Source: Lepturacanthus savala
Lineage: Eukaryota; Chordata; Actinopteri; Scombriformes; Trichiuridae
Reading direction: 5' to 3'
Assembly: GCA_030544235.1 (NCBI GenBank)
Contig: CM060474.1
Location: forward strand, 1,302,001 to 1,366,000
DNA length: 64,000 nt
The notes under the pieces were generated by a model. The model made no database searches, was not told where the DNA came from, and worked only from the letters and a program-made list of their open reading frames with translations. This document shows positions 10,640 through 20,766 of this stretch, in pieces (the stretch's first letter is position 1; each line of letters begins with the position of its first letter). A program made the translations under genes and the position numbers.

Positions 10640-10985
10640 ATGTCGTCAACATGATCTGCACCAAGTTATATGGTTGTAGATCCTTTAGATCCAACGTTAT
10701 TAAGGGAAACCCATGAGCCAATCAGCTTTGAGGAGGCGGGGTCCCAATACTATGGAATCAGTTTGGTTGGTCTTCAACATGATCTCCACCAAGTTATATG
10801 GTTGTAGGAGGTTTAGATCCAAAGTTATTAAGGGAAACCCATGGGCCAATCAGCTTTGAGGAGGCAGGGCCCCAATACTATGGAATCAGTTTGATTGGTC
10901 TTCAACATGATCTCCACCAAGTTATATGGTTGTAGGAGCTTTAGATCCAAAGTTATTGATGAAAACCCATGAGCCAATCTGAGTT
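10640..10985. repeat. tandem repeat, ~129 bp period, nearly three units
   Basis: The phrases 'aacatgatctccaccaagtt', 'tatggttgtagga', 'ttagatccaaagttatta' and 'ccaatcagctttgaggaggc' recur at about 10650, 10779 and 10907. A diverged relative (ccaagtttggtgggtgtggg ... gaccaatcagcc) occurs once at 11840 and again at 53930. Confidence 0.85.
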
Positions 10986-11328
10986 GGTGAGCAGGTGCAC
11001 TGTTACCATGGTGACTACCTGCTGCATGTGCTCTGATTACATGACTAACCGACTAAATCTGTGGAGACAGAAGGTCTACCTGTGGCTGGGACACAGCCCG
11101 AACAACTGGTCATAAATCAAAACCCGTGAAAGATGGAGAAAAAGTTATATTTTCTGAGAGCAGACGCTTGCGCACGGGAGCAGTTTAAAAAGTAGGAAGA
11201 AATCAGGGTTTTTCAAATTCAAATTTAATATGGGACTGAATGGGAGCAAAAGAGGGACCAAGCTGCGAAGATATAATAAATAAACTGTAATAATAATATA
11301 GGTGTAGGTGTAGGATTACAAGCTTCGC

Positions 11329-11382
11329 CAGGCCGACTCACCCCCAGTGCATTGTTCAATGCTCTGGGGGTGAGTTGGCCTG
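11329..11382. repeat. 19 bp inverted repeat (hairpin), 16 nt loop
   Basis: Arms at 11329-11347 (CAGGCCGACTCACCCCCAG) and 11364-11382 pair with one mismatch around a 16-nt spacer. It lies at the edge of the second satellite block. It could be a MITE terminus pair or a leftover of rearrangement; no target duplication is obvious. Confidence 0.8.
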
Positions 11383-11395
11383 TGCTACGCCAGCC

Positions 11396-11823
11396 TCAAC
11401 TAAATATACCATTGCACATAACATTAAAGATAAATAACATTTTCTCTGAAAATATTGCACTTACGTAGGCCTATACAGGTTTTCATCTCATTGTGCTCAT
11501 CAGATCGAGAGAATGCTTTTAGAGGCAAAAAAACATTAAAACATGAACCAGATAAAAACAATAGCTTTTCCAGGTGAAATTTTAATCCAAAATATACCAT
11601 TGCACATAATATTCAAGCCAAATAACATTTTCTGTGAAAATATTGCACTTATTTAGGCCTACACAGCTGTTCATCTTATTGTGCCTTTCAGACCCAGAGA
11701 ATGCTTTTAGAGGCAAAAAAAAACATTAAAACATGAACCACATGAAACCAATAGCTGTCCCAGGTGAATTTTTAATCCAAAACTATACCATTGCACATAA
11801 TATTAAAGATAAATAACATTTTC
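11396..11823. repeat. ~188 bp satellite, second block
   Basis: Two-plus units of the same satellite as at 1-727, in the same orientation, with the shared phrases 'aaatattgcacttatttagg' and 'cattaaaacatgaaccaga'. It ends where the duplicated block at 11825 begins. Confidence 0.88.
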
Positions 11824-12075
11824 CTTCTTGTCATTCTCACCAAGTTTGGTGGGTGTGGGGACTTGAGATTCAAAGTTATTGATAAAAACCTATTGACCAA
11901 TCAGCCCTGACAGAAATCAGTTCAGCCACCAAGCTGTGGTGTTTCCATGGTGATGATGACATCACTGACACAGACCAACTGCTTCTGAGTCAAAAACTCA
12001 GAATTTTATCCTCCATGTAAGGATATTTTCTAACATCAGCATTGAGGAGGGTATTCTTATGATGTGATGTCTTTG

Positions 12076-12164
12076 ATATGTAGCTCTATACCTCTTTAAT
12101 CCAGGTATAGAGCTACATATCTGTAGGGCTTCAAGTGGGATTCAGTCCACTTGAAGCCCTACAG
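12076..12164. repeat. two adjacent perfect 18 bp inverted repeats at a deletion junction
   Basis: First foldback: 12076-12093 (ATATGTAGCTCTATACCT) pairs perfectly with 12103-12120. Second: 12121-12138 (CTGTAGGGCTTCAAGTGG) pairs perfectly with 12147-12164. The inner arms (12103-12138) have no counterpart in the sister copy; they are inverted copies of the sequences on either side of the missing ~500 bases. Confidence 0.9.
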
Positions 12165-12169
12165 CTTGT

Positions 12170-12350
12170 AAAACCTGTTGATGAGACAGCAGCAGCAACG
12201 GTTCTGTAGGCGGTCTTCATCAGTCCTGATTGGCTGTCTTTGTTATCCATGGAAACTGCAGCTCCTGAACCAGGAAGTGATGTTGTAGGTCAGGATGCTG
12301 TCAGTGGGGCCGCTGTAGAAGGTGGCAAAGTGAGGAGACCAGTTACTATC
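12170..12350 (-). pseudogene. LINE-like reverse transcriptase C-terminal fragment (copy A)
   Basis: The minus strand reads NWSPHFATFYSGPTDS, LTYNITSWFRSCSFHG and then a LMKTAYR-like segment in the sister copy. The pattern (FY-x-x-S-x-x-S-I-L-T-Y/W-F) is that of the C-terminal end of CR1/L2-like LINE proteins in fish. The sister copy at 54806-54990 is more open. Short and decayed. Confidence 0.5.
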
Positions 12351-12448
12351 AATGACCATTAAAATTCTTTAATGATATTACAGTGAAGATGCAGTAACTG
12401 TAAAAACACAACAACCAAGCAGATTTTAAAATGACTAATAAGTCTTAC

Positions 12449-12536
12449 TTGTTCTCTACTCCTACTCCATGTTTCTCCACAGTAAGTCAACGTGGTCATC
12501 AGCTGGATTTGACACACCATGAACTTGTCAGCAGCA
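12449..12536 (-). other. exon-like fragment of unknown gene
   Basis: On the minus strand an 88-nt open stretch (AADKFMVCQIQLMTTLTYCG, then ETWSRSREQ) lies between an AG acceptor and a GTAAGA donor. A near-identical copy is at about 60520-60607. I do not recognise the protein. It may be an exon copied with the duplicated block. Confidence 0.35.
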
Positions 12537-13185
12537 CTTAAATACAAAAAAATAAAACATTTATTGTTAATGTTTGCAGGTATGACAGTATTTGGTGATA
12601 GACAATCTGAAATGAGTCCTACTTTTGACAGGATGAGATTCCTGTAGAGGCTGATGTGGGTGTGACTTGTAAGTTGTACTTGTACTAAGACAGGTTATAT
12701 GGAGCAGTCATCTCACAGGGATTAGAGAGTCAGTCTGTGGGAGAAAGAAAACTCAGGTTAAAACTATCAATATCATCATTTAGTGAAGAATCATCAGTGA
12801 AATGATCAAATATTTTATTCGCCTTGTTTTTGCATGTGTTGAACTTCCAACCTCAGCCAACCTCACGTTACCAAGTTGTGGGGCTATTTACCCATAGCTG
12901 GGACAGTGGTTGACGGGCACCAGGACTTGTCCACACAGCGGTGGTCCTGGATGCCGCGTCTCTGGGGCCCACTGCTGCTCCGAGATCCCCATACAGTTCA
13001 GCCTGAGACTGTGAGGTACCCAGTTTCCGTGCGTGGCCCCGGAGAGGCTATGTAGGAGTCTTGGTAGTGGAGAGGCTATATACTGGCTTTCACCCTCCGT
13101 TAAGAAGGCTAGCCAGCAGCAGTAGGTATAACATGCAGGATCGCATGACTACTGCATGAGACGCTTCACACATACCCTGTGTTAG

Positions 13186-13874
13186 CGCACAACACTGTGT
13201 ACAAACATCCACACACACACACGGGACAAACATTTAACATGACAGACAAAATTGCATTTGTTGTATTGGCTAAATTAAACATGATCATGCAGCGTTACTT
13301 TTTTGCTAAGTTAATAATAGCAGTTGTAAATCAGATTAGTCAATTAGCAATTATATTAACATTACACTCGTCAGATCAGATCACTGTCAAGTTCTTCTGT
13401 TGGCTTAACTACTTAACTGAACATTGAACGACTTAACTGAACATTAAACTAAGCACTTAACTAAACACCAAACTGCACAGTGACTGGACAACTTTCAAAG
13501 TCTCAAGGGGACAACCAAAACTATATAAAATGCATCAATATGTAGCTGCAGTATTTGGCAAATGCAGACAGACATGTAGCACAGGACAAACAAATGGGTG
13601 GGGTGGTGGAGAGAGGGATAGAGAGAGAGCGTAACCGTGCTCTGTTTCTATCTGTACCACAAGAGTTGCAAAAGTAAAAAGACCTGGAACAGCAAGCACA
13701 GGAAGGTTCTGTGCAAGCCCACACCTTGCACAAAAAGACAACACCAGAAAGAGAAAAGCAGTACAAGCAGCAGTGATGCTACAGGATTGAAAAAACTATG
13801 GCATGTGCTGCTGGCTGGGCCATAACCAGCAGATAAATGTAGCAGATATTCACATGCCAAAACTAATAAACTAC
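13186..13874. other. no recognised gene; short Cys-rich frames
   Basis: Unique-looking sequence between the duplicated block and the retroviral LTR. Overlapping open frames on both strands at 13521-13860 (a Cys-rich one on minus) have no family resemblance that I recognise. A short CA run lies at about 13205. Confidence 0.5.
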
Positions 13875-14276
13875 TGTTGTGGTAATTCTATCCTGTATTA
13901 CCAAGGGTTCATAAGTCCCACAATAAAGAAGACAAGTCTGTGAAATGAAGCGTCTCAGATTTATTTCTGGATCTGCAGAGTCAGAAAACACAGTCACAAT
14001 CATATACAAGTATATGGAGAGTAAGTGGGCATCATATGAAGAAGAATGAGCGAATGAGCAAAAATGAGCAAATGAGCCCTGTTCTCTCTGTCGGAGTGTT
14101 TTTGTATAAAATAAGTTAGAGGTGTTTTGAGAACCGATGCTCCAAGACCGACCTTGGAGACTGTTTTTGTAGAAAGAGAGAAACTTTCTCTTGGGAGAGT
14201 ATGCAGGTGCAGAGACAAGGCACCCTTGTGCACCCCCAGCATTTATGTAAGACAAAAACTAAATGAATGATGAGCA
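13875..14276 (-). repeat. retroviral 3' LTR
   Basis: Shares most of its length with 20767-21209 but differs by many substitutions and small indels (for example it lacks the 'agttacag' repeats). That divergence suggests an old insertion. The inner edge abuts the env fragment. Confidence 0.85.
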
Positions 14277-14864
14277 CAGTGAAGTGCCGTTTTGGGCTCG
14301 TACTGTTACTTTGGCCAAATACTCGCATGGAGAGGAAAGGCTGGATTTTGCAAATGACCACTTATTCCTTCCCTCAGTAGGATTGGTCAGAGCCATAAAG
14401 GCCCACAGGACTTCTGTCTCATTCAGTGGTTGCGGTTTTAAGGGGAGGGAATCCCCGGTGTTATGTGAAAATAGAGTACAAGCATAACTACCATTTGACC
14501 ACCCTTTGTACGCTGTTGGGGTTACAAACTCCCACCATTTATTCTCTTGGGACAGATCTGATGGTGGTTTGGGCATATAGTCTGGCGAGTGTGTTACTAG
14601 CGCGGTTGAACGCCCTGACCATACATAGCGTTTTGCTCTTTTGTGTGAGTGATTCTGTGTCTGTGTGAAGTTGTCACAATCAAAATGCACGAAACTGTGT
14701 TCAAAATGTAAAATAATAGGTATTACAATTATTATGGCCATCATCAATAACAAACGTGATATTCCTCTCAACCCATAAAAGCCAGGGCCCCTGAACAGGT
14801 GCCACAGTCTGCGCAGTGGTGATCGTGACAGCCAACCAGTTTGTATGGCATAACACCCGAGCAA
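14259..14864 (-). pseudogene. retroviral env N-terminal fragment
   Basis: 201-residue minus frame starting MLGCYAIQTGWL. It has a hydrophobic stretch (about residues 38-52) suited to a signal or leader anchor, a basic KRAKR site shortly after, and several Asn-x-Ser/Thr glycosylation sites. It runs straight into the 3' LTR near 14276, so most of the surface subunit and the whole transmembrane subunit are missing. Assignment as env rests on position and features, not on clear family motifs. Confidence 0.5.
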
Positions 14865-15181
14865 CTGGTCTGTATGATAGAGACAGTTTGTGTTGACACC
14901 GTTAGGTTTCCACTGTCACCTGTACCAGAGACACTGTCATGTAACAATCTGGAAAATAGTGTACAGCTGTTATTGGTGCGGTGCGTCTTATTGTGTCTTC
15001 TTCCTATTGTAGGTCGTTTTGAGAGCAGTGTAACTGCGTACTGGTGTCAGACGCCTGTGTTTTCACACCCTGCTAATCATGTTTGCTATCCACAGCACTC
15101 TCGTCGTCTCTATCACTCTCAGGTTTCTCTGCCGGATCAGGAACCTTTCTGCAGTGGTTGGCGTGGATCCAGGTGGCCCTC

Positions 15182-15516
15182 TCAGCGACTTTCACTGCTG
15201 TCTGCGTTGTCCGCAGTACCTTGCCACCTGGGATGCTTCCACGTCTTCCTCCTGAAGTCTTTCACCACCACGAAGTCACCAGGTCTCAGTCTGTGCAGAG
15301 GTCTGGATGCTGGTGCTGGTAGAGCCTCTCTCACCTGGTGGCAGATATCTGAAAGAGTTTTTGTCAGGTTTATGCAGTAAGTTAACATGTCATGTTCACA
15401 TAGATCAGTGGATGGGGGAGGTGCCTTTGGAGGCCCCATTCCCACCGCAGGTGGTGCTGCAAACAGTATTTCAAATGGGCTAAGGTTAGTCTTGGACCTT
15501 TTCCGCATTCTCATAT
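15182..15516 (-). pseudogene. retroviral integrase C-terminal region
   Basis: The minus frame reads MRKRSKTNLSPFEILFAAPP, later HRLRPGDFVVVKDFRRKTWK and HPRWQG. The SPFE(I/L)L segment and the PGD-x-V-x-V-K-x-F ... W-x-x-P-R-W-x-G segment are typical of gammaretrovirus-like integrases. The frame is lost after WQG. Confidence 0.75.
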
Positions 15517-16154
15517 TGTTACGACCCGGCTCGTTAAAACGAATAGGAAAGAAAAGGAAAAATGACACTAAGTTAAGGTTTGTTCATTTACTTTATTATT
15601 TTAACAAAAGGAGGTGAGGGAAAATGGAACAAAAAGGGCATACAAGTGCTGTTTAAAAGAAAAAAATAAATAGAACAAAAAGAGACTCTAACAGAGTTAA
15701 TCTATGCTATCTAGCAGTGAACAGAACCAGAAACAAAAACCTCACTATCTAACCTACGTTGTCTATAACAAAAATAGATTGAAAACAGCACTCTTAAAAT
15801 CTAATAAATCTAACGAAAGGAATCTCAGCATGTACAATCCGTATTAAACTCGAAACTAAACCGTGCCCCAATCCCAAGCTTTCCGTCACTAACCTTTTCA
15901 CAAATACGAGGCGAGCTTTCAAAACACCACACACAAAGCCACCCCGAACAATAACACACACTCTACTTGAGCTGGATCGGCGATTGAGGGTAGCCTCCGA
16001 TTGGTGTGAAGCACAGCCACATCCACCAATCGCCAGGGGACATCTCTCAGGAGGTGGGTCTTCTTCACACCTGGGACCAATCCTTGACAGGGGATCGCAC
16101 AGCCGGTTTTGCCTATGAAACAGAACTAAACGGTTGCCAGTGGCGGCCGTAACA
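15517..16154 (-). mobile_element. solo gypsy-type LTR inside the retrovirus
   Basis: 638 bases start and end with TGTTACG...CGTAACA, the TG...CA ends of an LTR. In minus sense an AATAAAG signal lies about 70 bases before the end. It splits the integrase reading frame (ALPIVLMY | MRKRSKTNLSPFEILF). Flanks are CATAT and CTTAT, a 5-base target duplication with one difference. No internal region remains, so it is a solo LTR. Confidence 0.78.
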
Positions 16155-16804
16155 CTTATACATCAGCACTATGGGCAACGCCTTGGTCCATGGAAGACCT
16201 GTATCATGACATTTAGCCAGTTTATTTTTTAGTGTTCCGTTCTCTCTCTCTACAGCTCCTCCACGGCCAGGAAGTCGTTCAGAGTGAACAGTGCCGTGGT
16301 CAGAGCAAACTACAAAACCAGCACGTGTGTTGCCTGTTTCAGGGTCTCGTGAGGTGGAGCCATCCACGTACAGCACCATGTCTGAATGCACCAACGGGAC
16401 ATCAGTCAGGTCTGGGCGTAGAGAAGATGCAACTGAGAGCTCAGCTACACAGTTATGGGGCTCACCATCGTCTGGAAGAGGAAGCAGGTGGATGGATTGA
16501 GAACATTACATCTTTTGACAGTAACGTTAGGCATATCAAGGAGGCATGTATGATACCTATGGTGGTGTGCAGCAGATAGATGTGATGTTTTCTGTTCTGA
16601 CAGAATCAGTGTGACTGCATGTGGAACTAAGAGGGTCAGTGGAGAATATCCGACAATGTCTCTTGAAGCCACTAAGGCCTTTCCAGCCGCAGCTAATGCA
16701 CAGAGGCACTTAGGCATTCCTGCAGCAACAGGATCTAATTTTCCTGAAAAATAGGCAACAGGGCGGAGCCTGTCCCCATGTGGCTGCAGGAGAACAGAAG
16801 ACAT
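16113..16804 (-). pseudogene. RT connection and RNase H fused to integrase by deletion
   Basis: 16804-16445 reads LLQPHGDRLRPVAYFSGKLD, then SRDIVGYSPLTLLVPHAV (connection domain). 16394-16113 starts with the RNase H strand MVLYVDGSTSRDPETG and then jumps to integrase core end AVERENGTLKNKLAKC, ALPIVLMY. Most of RNase H and the integrase zinc finger and first two catalytic residues are missing, so a deletion of roughly 1 kb is inferred. Confidence 0.75.
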
Positions 16805-17053
16805 ACAACCTGCCCTCTTGTCGACGGTCTGAGTGAATGGTTTTGAGGCATCTGGTAACCCAAGGGTGGGCGGGGTCTGCAGACTCAGTTTGAGGAAGAT
16901 GAACGCCTCCTCAGCTTCTGGCGTCCAGTCAACAGTAGAGGACCATAATACAGGGCTCTCAGAGGTTTTTCTGTTTCAGAGAAATGTGGAACAAAACACC
17001 TGCAGTACGAACACATACCGAGAAATGACATGAGTTGTTTGACAGTGTTCGGC

Positions 17054-17886
17054 TTAGGAATCTGCTGAAATGATGCTATGTGTTAGACAGCCTTCAGCTG
17101 TCATTACATGTCCCAGAAACATTACTTTCTCTTGAACAAACTGTAACTTTGACAGGCTAGCCTTGTGTCCTTCCTTCGCTAGGTGTTTGAGAAGGGATAG
17201 AGTGTCTGTTTTACACTGCTCTTGTGTGGGGCTACAGATCATCAAATCATCAACATATTGCAGCAGGGTAGTCCCCTCGGTTAACTGTAAGGGCGCCAGA
17301 GACTCACGTAATGCAGCATTGTAGATGGACGGTGAGTCTGTGTAGCCTTGAAAGAGACGGGTGAATGTGTAGCCCTCTCCATTAAACTGGAAAGCGAACC
17401 AGAACTGTGAAACTTTATGAACCGGAACACTGAAAAAAGCGTTAAACAAATCAACAACTGAGAACCATTTGGCATCAGGTGGAACCTGCGCTAGCAGAGT
17501 GTAGGGATCAGGAACAACAGGTGTTCGTGCATGTACTGCTGCATTGACTGCTTTCAGATCTTGAACAAAACGCCATTCTGGCTTTCTGTACTGGGAACAT
17601 CGGTGTGCACACTGGTGAATCATTACATGGGACTATCACCCCGGCCTGCAAGAGAGAATTGAAAACAGGGCGTATGCCTTCAATTGCATCTCGACGGGGT
17701 GGATATTGCTGTTTTTTTCGGTCTGTAATCAGATTTAGGTGTTACAACTACAGGCTCACAGTTTTTTATTAAGCCTACGTCATATTTCCCCTTAGCCCAC
17801 AGATGCTCTGGCAGTTGCTCCAGATCAGGATGTACATCTGATGCTTTAAGTAAGGCCTGAGACACGTGTGCCGGCTGGACCCGCAT
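17054..17886 (-). pseudogene. retroviral reverse transcriptase
   Basis: Frame 17886-17680 has GKYDVGLIKNCEPVVVTPKS. After a frameshift, 17623-17054 has KPEWRFVQDLKAVNAAV, WFSVVDLFNAFFSVPVH (motif A), LFQGYTDSPSIY and LLQYVDDLMICS (catalytic YVDD), then KVMFLGHVMTAEG. This is a retrovirus-type RT (LPQG-like motif appears as LFQG). A connection-domain piece is at 16804-16445. Confidence 0.82.
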
Positions 17887-18382
17887 TTACTACCACGACC
17901 GATCGCAGAGTGGTAAAATGTTGATTATGTGCAGTTCTATAAACTTCCCCTTTGCTTGAATACCACACCCCTTTATCAGATGTCTCAGTCCAGTTAGTCA
18001 GCAGGTTGCATTGTTTTACCCACGGCCCTAAGTCATGCCATTCGTCGGTTTTAGCTTTAGCAAGAGAAATGTGTGGGCAGTCCACAAACAGTCCAGTCTG
18101 AGTCAGTGTCAATGTCACAGAGATAGCGCTGCGCAGGGTGTTCCAGAACAAAGTGGATGTTGCTAAAACATCATTTAAATCACGGTACCATTCAGCCTCA
18201 TACTCTGTGTCTGGTCCCAATGAAACATGGGAAGTGCAGTGTAAAGCTTCTGATTGCATGAAGTCAGAGTTAGGACTACACACCATTGTCGCTTCAGCTG
18301 TCATTATTGAAGCGGTGGGGAATGGAATCCACCACTGATAAGCATACAGTGGAGGAGGTGTTAATGCCACACACTGCAGCAT
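17846..18382 (-). pseudogene. pol linker of unknown nature between protease and reverse transcriptase
   Basis: 178-residue open frame (PPPLYAYQWWIPFPTASIM near the start; ISVTLTLTQTGLFVDCPHIS in the middle; GVWYSSKGEVYRTAHNQHF near the end). It lies exactly between the protease and the first RT motif and overlaps the RT frame. I do not recognise it as a dUTPase or another known retroviral module. It could be a lineage-specific pol spacer. Confidence 0.5.
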
Positions 18383-18417
18383 TTGTGAAGACTCCTCTAC
18401 AGGAGTCCTGGAGGCTT

Positions 18418-18738
18418 TTACCCCCTCTGATGTTGAGATTTGAGCATGAGATCTCTACCAAGCAGCTTAACTGGACAAACTTTGGATAGCAGAAATGAAT
18501 GTTGTAATTTGGTGGCTGGCAACTCACACAGTAATGGGGCTATATATGGTTCCATGACCATATTGACGCATGTGCAAATAGTTTGTGCACATTTTCCACT
18601 TAGGGGAGTGTCAGCCATTTCTGAAATTTTTATTACTGACTGAGTGGTGCCTGAGTCCACTACAAACTCCATCTCCTGTCCCTGTATCTGTAAACACATA
18701 CTCGGTAACTGCAAATGAATATCTGTTCTTCGATACAT
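18418..18738 (-). pseudogene. retroviral aspartic protease
   Basis: 106-residue minus frame. It contains EFVVDSGTTQSVIKIS (DSG catalytic triad) and ends VKLLGRDLMLKS, the expected flap-distal G-R-D motif of retroviral proteases. It is small and complete enough to be recognised. Frame breaks separate it from gag and from the following pol. Confidence 0.75.
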
Positions 18739-18871
18739 AGTGTAGGCTGATTGAGGTGTAAGCAGTGCATGTGACGCATGTGTGTATCACTTCCCTGTTG
18801 CAGCGGCGGTTGGCAGGCAGTCTGGGTGACGAACACATCCGGACCCTCCTCCCCCTTTTCACTGGATCAAA

Positions 18872-19100
18872 TCAACTGTCTCCATGGCTCCTCGGCCCCC
18901 TCTGCGGGTGGAGCTCGCGGCATTTGGTCACCCCTGCAGCCTTCTGAGCGACCTCTGCCCCTTGGCCTGGCTGGATAAGGGCAGTCTCCGGCCCAGTGCC
19001 CTGTTTGGCCACACTGGAAGCATGCATCATGTCTGGTTGAAGGCGCAGTGGTGCTGATCTCATGCGTTGTCCCTGTCGACCCCCCTGGGAGGACCTAGGC
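18872..19100 (-). pseudogene. retroviral nucleocapsid zinc knuckle
   Basis: The minus strand contains CFQCGQTGHWAGDC, a CCHC zinc knuckle (C-x2-C-x4-H-x4-C), near 19030-18985, followed by an Arg/Gly-rich stretch. It lies between gag capsid and protease as expected and is in a different frame from 19205-20020. Confidence 0.75.
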
Positions 19101-19204
19101 TCTCTTCTGCCTCTTCTGCACTTTCCGCTGCCACACATGAATCGAGTGTGGCTGTTTTCACCTCAGGAAGCAGTCCTCCGAGAAAACAGCTCTTGAGGAG
19201 GCCT

Positions 19205-20372
19205 TCAAACGGTGTCACCCGGGTAATTGGGAGGACGTGGGAACCCTCCGTGGTATGCAAATACCTTGTCCAGCCTTATCAGGTACTCGCTGGGGGTCTC
19301 ATCAACGTTCTGGGTGCACGCATGTACTTGGGACAGATCGTTATCCACGACAAATGCCTCTCTTATCAGCCGGATCAGCTCCGTAACAAAGAGACAATAT
19401 CGAGTGTCCACAGGCCCACCAGCTCCATTCGTTTCCCAGTTGATGACTGTAGGGCAGCTTTCTTCCTCCGCTGCGAAGGCACCTCGGATTTTGGAGAACT
19501 GGACACTGTCCATTTTTGCCATTAGCAGGCGGCGCAGCTCAAAGGATGTGGGCATTAACTCACGGATGAACTGTATGAAGTGTCTTGCATAACTCTCGCC
19601 TCCTTCAGAGAGTTTAGGGAGGTTCAGGTCCTCTTCTGTCCATGGGTGGTGTACCAGCGCTGTCCCCTCATGCCCCATAACCTGCATCATCGGCAGGTTG
19701 ACAACAGGTGATGTGGCCGTATGATCACTGGAGCTGTCATTTCCCTCCATTGCAGCCGCTGCCCCCCCCTCCGTCTCCCAGCCTCTGCTCCATTCGTGCT
19801 CTGGTGCAGCTGCTGATGGGTGCGCTGCCAGAAGAAGGGTGAGCATTGGTTGCGGGCTGGGAGCTGTCATCGGGATGGAATGGCCTCGGCCGGTTATATG
19901 GTGGCAGTCCCTGTGGCAGTGGTGGATGTGCAGGTGGAGGTGCTGGAGGGTACGGAGTGGTGTCAAGCAGAGGCCCGCCATGCCCTGTAAGACACGGATA
20001 CAGAGAAGCATGTGTTTCATCTGGCTTTTCTTTTTCTTCTTCTACTTTCAGTGTGGTTAGCTGTTTAATTAATGTTTTTCTCTCCCTCAGTTCACTCTCA
20101 GTCTCCCACATTTTTAGGAATGTCTCTTGATGTTCTAATTGTTGGATATTTTTCCCCCTAATCAGTTTCTTTTTCAATAATTTGTTTTTTTCCCCCTGCA
20201 GACTGTCCCTCAACTTTTTCACCTGATTTCCACTCAAAGATACCCCTGAAGGGAAACCATGAAATTCAACCCAATAATTCAAACACAACACGCTACTTTC
20301 CCCATATGTCTTCCTCATAAATGCAGCTATCGGTCTGTCGGGCTCCGACATTTTACTCCCTGTGTTCCCCAT
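19205..20372 (-). pseudogene. retroviral gag (matrix and capsid), frameshifted
   Basis: The frame from 20372 begins MGNTGSKMSEPDRPIAAF, with the Gly2 expected for N-myristoylation, then a charged helical region and a long Pro-rich linker. It runs into a different frame (20020-19205) with capsid-like sequence (LMPTSFELRRLLMAKM, then TRYCLFVTELIRLIREAF). The switch is at or near an 8-C run (19762-19769), so one base in a homopolymer may be the only break. Gag would assemble particles at the membrane. Another frame shift precedes the zinc knuckle. Confidence 0.75.
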
Positions 20373-20742
20373 ACTCCCTTTTTTTTTTCTTCAGTGGAAT
20401 TTGTGAAATGCTATTCACGGGCCTCCAACCCTTCTATTTGTATACAGTCCCTGACTGTCTAGGTCCCCGACCTATAGAATTTGTGCACGGGACTCTAACC
20501 CTGGTGTGTACTAAAATAAACCCCTTTTATACAGCGCTATATTTCACAGACGGTCACTTCATTGTATATTATTGTTAAATAGTTTTCAGAACAACAGTAT
20601 CTCACCCGTTGTATGGACTGGGACTTCTTTCTAGGAGATCCTCTCGGAGTCAGCCACACAATCAGGATTACGTCAGTCTCCTTGGTACGTCGGTAGGAGA
20701 AGAACCCTCCAGTCCCCTGTGTTTGTCCGGCGGACTCTAGGA

Positions 20743-20764
20743 AGGATCCCACTTCTGACACCAA
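20743..20764 (-). other. primer-binding site, tRNA-Leu type
   Basis: In minus sense the LTR end CCACAACA is followed by AAT and then TGGTGTCAGAAGTGGGATC. That is complementary to the 3' end of a vertebrate tRNA-Leu with CCA. It fixes the orientation of the provirus. Confidence 0.85.
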
Positions 20765-20766
20765 TT

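Larger units (their letters stand above)
11825..13185. repeat. duplicated block (copy A), matching 53905-54976 plus 60416-61260
   Basis: 11825-12093 matches 53905-54190. 12147-12350 matches 54690-54976. 12350-13185 matches 60416-61260. In the second copy the Gmr1-like element is inserted at the point equivalent to 12347-12351. In this copy about 500 bases (equivalent to 54190-54690) are missing and two foldbacks mark the join. The block has a LINE-like minus-strand fragment (12170-12350) and one exon-like piece (12449-12536); otherwise nothing recognised. Confidence 0.85.

Noticed and set aside
14841..15380. 179-codon plus-strand ORF
   Set aside because: Antisense of the retroviral integrase/env region; no family resemblance.
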